A stretch of 64,000 nt of DNA, taken from NCBI RefSeq assembly GCF_000247695.1, contig NW_004624801.1:4216200-4280199 (forward strand). Direction: 5' to 3'. Positions 39,993-64,000 of the stretch are shown one piece after another; within the stretch, counting starts at the first letter, position 1, and the number at the start of each line of letters is the position of its first letter. A program made the position numbers and the translations under genes. This DNA is from Heterocephalus glaber. Taxonomy: Eukaryota > Chordata > Mammalia > Rodentia > Bathyergidae. The notes beneath the pieces are model-generated. The model saw only the letters and a program-made list of their open reading frames with translations, was not told where the DNA came from and did no database searches.

Positions 39993-40814
39993 ACATTTAA
40001 AATTTTGTTTTTGAGCTTTTACAATTGCAGTTTCATAGACCATTTCTGAAATAGTGATGACTTGCTTTATTCATACATAAGCCAAAGCATTTAATTCTTT
40101 AAAGGCACTATGCATTGTATTATTTGATGCTCTTTGAAGGAAATGACAGTCAGAAATTCCTCAGGGAAATTCCCACTCCAACTCCATTGTTATATCTTTG
40201 GAGAGAGAGGCATCCCTATTTCTTGGTTTGGCATAGGGAAAAAACAAAAGGTTGTGCACTTCTACTGCTCACAGGATACGCCATTCTTTCAAGCCACTGC
40301 CTTGACACGATTGCTGATGGAAGTGATGAGAACAGTCCAACAGTTGATCACACTGTATGTGTTTTAAATAACACTGAGATCAAGAAGCTCTTCCCAGGTT
40401 GCAGATTGCCTGCAATGATCCCACTAAGAGCTTGGTTTTCTTGCTTGTTTTCTTGGTTTTCTTCAGGGTGCTTAAATGGGGCAGAAAAGAGAAGGGGCAT
40501 CCTTCCCAACTGCAGCAGAGCTCCAGGGGACCAGCTAGGAGATGAAGCATAGTAACAACGTCTGTCCTCCCTCCCCAGGAATTCTCACATTTCCAGACTC
40601 CATCCTCACTGGCAATTGTTGAACCACTAGTTTCCAAGGTCCTCCTGGGAGCTCATTACTCCAGCTTCTAGTCATTCATTCAGATATGCAAGCTCTTTTT
40701 CAGCACATGCTTTTTGAGGACAGCTCTGGCAACAGTCATGATTTCAGGGCTTCTGGTGGTGGCCAGGAAGCAAAAGAGGGGGGGCTGCATTTAAGAGTCA
40801 AACCATAAAATGTC

Positions 40815-41150
40815 ATGCAGTCTTTACTATATCTATGAATTCTTTGAAAATTCTAAGTTTTATAGTTTTAGCTCTTATATTTAGAACACTAGTCCATTTT
40901 GAGATAATTTTTGTGTATGGTGTGAGGTAGGGATCTATAGTCACTTTTTTGCTTGAGAATGTTCATTTGTTCCAGCACTGTTTGCTGAAAAGACCATCCT
41001 TTTCCCATGGCACTGCCTTGGGACCTTTGTCAAAGATCAGTTGACTATAAATATAAAGGTTTCTTTTTGACCTTTCAGTTCCATTCCACTGATCTTTGTG
41101 TCTCTCTTCATCCTAGCACTACACTGTCTTGATTACTCACAGTCAGTTTT
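40815..41150 (-). mobile_element. L1 ORF2 fragment
   Basis: Antisense L1 words: GTATGGTGTGAGGTAGGGAT, CAGCACTGTTTGCTGAAAAG and TTCCACTGATCTTTGTGTCT. Confidence 0.8.
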
Positions 41151-41218
41151 AAGAAATGTTTGTTGAATGAGTAAGTGAAGTAATGGGAACTATAATTAGA
41201 GTGACTATAATGCTCGCA

Positions 41219-41315
41219 TGGGCTCGAGATGTGGCTTATTGCTTTGGCACTTGCTTGGTATGTGTAAGTGCCGGGGTTCAATCCCCAGTATCACCACCAA
41301 AAAAAAAAAAAAAGA
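41219..41315 (+). mobile_element. ID-family SINE, older type
   Basis: GGGCTCGAGATGTGGCTTAT to TTCAATCCCCAGTATCACC and poly-A. Confidence 0.72.
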
Positions 41316-41391
41316 TAAAGCATACAGTTTTACATTTGTAAAACCTGTACTTCTCTACAAAAATCTATGCTTTTTTTTTTTTTAAATAGAG

Positions 41392-41482
41392 TAGGGCCAG
41401 GGATTTAGCTTAGTGGTTCTGCCACCTGCCTTGCAAGCACAAGGTCCAGAGTTCAATCCCTGGTACCAAAAAAAAAAAAAGA
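41392..41482 (+). mobile_element. ID-like SINE
   Basis: GGGCCAGGGATTTAGCTTAG to CAATCCCTGGTACC and poly-A. It is the left partner of an inverted pair with the next copy. Confidence 0.9.
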
Positions 41483-41586
41483 GTAATTTGGGATGTCTCA
41501 GAGGGAATTATTGGTCAAAAACCCCAGTATAAAGATGCTTGGTCAAGTAAATTACTACTCTAGCATTTCTGTTACACAGTATTTTT

Positions 41587-41670
41587 TTTTTTTTTTGGTA
41601 CCGGGGATTGAACTCAGGTCCTTCCACTTGCGAGGCAGGCAGCGGAACCACTGAGCTAAATCCCCAGCCC
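41587..41670 (-). mobile_element. ID-like SINE with target duplication
   Basis: Flanked by TGTTACACAGTATTTT (from 41570) and TGTTACATAGTATTTT (from 41671), one mismatch. Confidence 0.9.
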
Positions 41671-42689
41671 TGTTACATAGTATTTTTAAAAATCTATTGC
41701 CTGGGTTTGGATATTTGTCTAAGGGTTTTGCTTAGTGCGGGAGATAGGCCCATTGATCATTTTCCTACCAGGTTCCCCTTTCATTCAAAGGCAGCAACAC
41801 CTCCTCACAGACAAGAGCCGAAACCACTGGGAGTTGAAAGGCTTGGGTTGTAAATCCTGCCATGGTAAGCATACAGTTTATCTCCCGGAAACCACCCGCA
41901 GCCACCCATTCAGCTGTTTTTCTCCATGTCTGTGTGCAGCCACAGTCTCAGCTCTCAGGCACTTGCCACCAATGGCACAATCTCTGAGAGTTGGGGTGGT
42001 CACTGATGTCCATAGGGTAATGTCACATGGAGCCCTCCAGATGGTCAGCCACCTGTTGCAGAGAAGCACTCAGCTCTTGTAGAACCTATGGATGTCATGG
42101 GGCTCAGAGGGTCAAGGTCTCTTGGGATGAGTGAAGGGCGATCTGTAGGAAGTGTACTGTATTTGAGCACCAGCTCTGCAGCTGTTGGGGCATTTCATTC
42201 CTCCTCTGGGCATCCTGTGGGGAAGGGGGTGGGGGTCAGCTCTTCTAGGACCGAGTGTCCCAGCCAAGGTCTTGTAGCTGGCAAGGGCAGGGCCAGAACT
42301 TGAGGTCAGGGCTTTCCCCAGCCTGCTTTCCAATTCCTGCTTTTCAAGTCCAGTAGCACAAAGCAGAGGTTTTCCTAATGGCCTGGCTATTCTGCCAGCT
42401 GAGGAAGCTGCCCAGCTTTGTCCCTTCTCAGGGTGACTCTTACCTCTGTCTGACAGAGTGGTAGAGAGAGGAGAGATTTCTAGAGGGCTCTACAGAGAAT
42501 GATGGGGGATGGAGTTGGGTAGCCTAGAATCCTGGCATGGATGAACCTTTTGGACAGTGAGTGGTTGGGTGGAGGGTTCCAGAAGAGGCCTGGAGCTTTT
42601 TGTCTGTGTTCTGTGTGGCTCAGGTCTGGAGTATGGTGGGGAATTTAGCCCAACATAATTTCCATCAATATTTTTTCATGCCTCCCAAG

Positions 42690-42900
42690 AAACACGGATT
42701 CATCAGAAACTGTATCTGATGGGTAAGAGCTCTGGAGTTAGGCAGGCCACTTATCAGCTCCATGATGCCGGATACGTCACTGAGGGAACCTCTGAATAGC
42801 AAATTCCTTTGAGTAAAATGGTGATTTTATTGCCCACCCCATGGGGCAAGTGTAGGAGCCAAGCAAGGTAATTTCATGCTGAGCTCATAGTCAACACTTT
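42690..42900 (+). repeat. MIR-like remnant
   Basis: AGAGCTCTGGAGTTAGGCAG, CCACTTATCAGCTCCATG and AGGAGCCAAGCAAGGTAAT follow MIR order at high divergence. Confidence 0.55.
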
Positions 42901-43077
42901 TATGAGTTTTTAAAGTGCAGGTGCAGCGTCTGGACAAATCCCCCGGGACTCCCTATCCCCACTTTCGAAAGGCAGATTGAGAACCTAGAGCTTCCCGGAT
43001 GAGACCTGTGGAGAGGGGACAGTGCCAGGGGGGCCTGTCACCCCACATGCTACCTCTGCCCTGCAGCTGCTGTCACC

Positions 43078-63462
<20,385 letters not shown>

Positions 63463-64000
63463 GTTGGCCTTGGCTGCAGCGCTGTCCCTGCGTGTCCCTC
63501 CCGTGCCTTCTTGGTACTGCCCTGGTCTTACCTTACAAGTAGGGAGCTGAGCTTTTCCCTAAAGCATGATTATGAAGGCCACATGGGGCACTGACCACCT
63601 CCACCCTACAAATCACTGGCCCACACTGGAGCCCAGTCCTGTGCCACCCTCATAGAGAGGAAAGCGGCAGGGCTGGCACCACCAAGAGGCCCACTCCACT
63701 GTGGGCGCATGCAGCCTTCAGGTCTGGTCCTGGTGTCCCCTTGACCCCCACTTCCTTCGGGAGCTTGCAGCCTCAACCCAGGCTTTCCCTGGCCACGACG
63801 GCCTCAGGAAGCCCTGCGGAGGGGAAAGGGTTTTTCCTCTTCTCTCCCCACCCTCCTCATCCACCTGCAAATGGGGAACTGCAAGAGCCTTTCCACACTG
63901 CCACATTAGAGGCTTCCAAGCCTGTGCGAGCCTGCTGCCCTCGAGTGCCTGGGAGGGGAGAACTTATTCACATGCACCCGCATGCTTTCTGTTTCCTTCA
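63463..64000 (+). other. DNAI2: DNAI2 3' UTR and downstream flank
   Basis: No AATAAA or ATTAAA was seen up to the window end, so the polyadenylation site was not located. No further gene or recent repeat is visible. Confidence 0.5.

Larger units (their letters stand above)
36765..43066 (+). other. DNAI2 intron 1 (start inferred)
   Basis: Mostly repeats: ID-like and B1-dID SINEs, two MaLR-like fragments, an L1 fragment and a (GA)n tract. Stretches 40000-40800 and 41690-43066 show nothing beyond a MIR-like region near 42700-42900. Confidence 0.6.

Overview
The window is ordinary vertebrate nuclear DNA from a placental mammal. It has long introns, GT-AG splice junctions and dense interspersed repeats, and no bacterial or phage features. 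It contains two neighbouring protein-coding genes, both on the + strand. The first is the 3' part of TTYH2 (tweety family member 2; 11 coding exons, 4679-25133, 5' exons outside the window). The second is all of the coding sequence of DNAI2 (axonemal outer-arm dynein intermediate chain 2; 12 coding exons, 43078-63462, 603 residues if every exon is joined as proposed). The TTYH2-DNAI2 order matches what I know of human chromosome 17q25. Exons were found by reading the frames, matching remembered human proteins, and checking that phases agree across every junction.

The repeats point to a non-muroid rodent. About two dozen copies of a tRNA-derived ID-like SINE are present (A box around TTTAGCTCAGTGG, B box around GAGTTCGATCCC, ending in GGTACC plus poly-A). 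There are also many B1 units fused to a degenerate ID half (B1-dID type), which is known from squirrel-, dormouse-, beaver- and cavy-like rodents. Beaver is a weak guess; the species is not determined.

Layout: 1-4678 is TTYH2 intron. TTYH2 exons 4-14 (numbering inferred from human) lie at 4679-25133, followed by a 3' UTR to about 26.7 kb. An intergenic stretch of about 10 kb is filled with SINEs, an L1 3' UTR fragment and a heavily SINE-interrupted L1 ORF2 remnant. A probable DNAI2 promoter at about 36.2-36.76 kb carries a perfect palindromic RFX X-box. A repeat-rich first intron of about 6.3 kb follows, then the DNAI2 coding exons, then 3' UTR to the window end.

The two genes do not form a pathway. 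TTYH2 is a plasma-membrane protein of the tweety family. DNAI2 is a scaffold of the ciliary outer dynein arm. The X-box and forkhead-like sites upstream of DNAI2 fit ciliary-gene control (RFX/FOXJ1), but this is inference. I found no novel multi-gene system. The most interesting observations are regulatory and retrotransposition details: the X-box; a 34-nt U2 snRNA 5'-end retrocopy with exact 14-bp flanking repeats; a retrocopied mRNA 3' end inside an L1; three SINEs landing in one 14-bp L1 target; paired inverted SINEs in DNAI2 intron 1; a NAGNAG acceptor and a weak donor in DNAI2; and a consensus donor inside the last TTYH2 exon.
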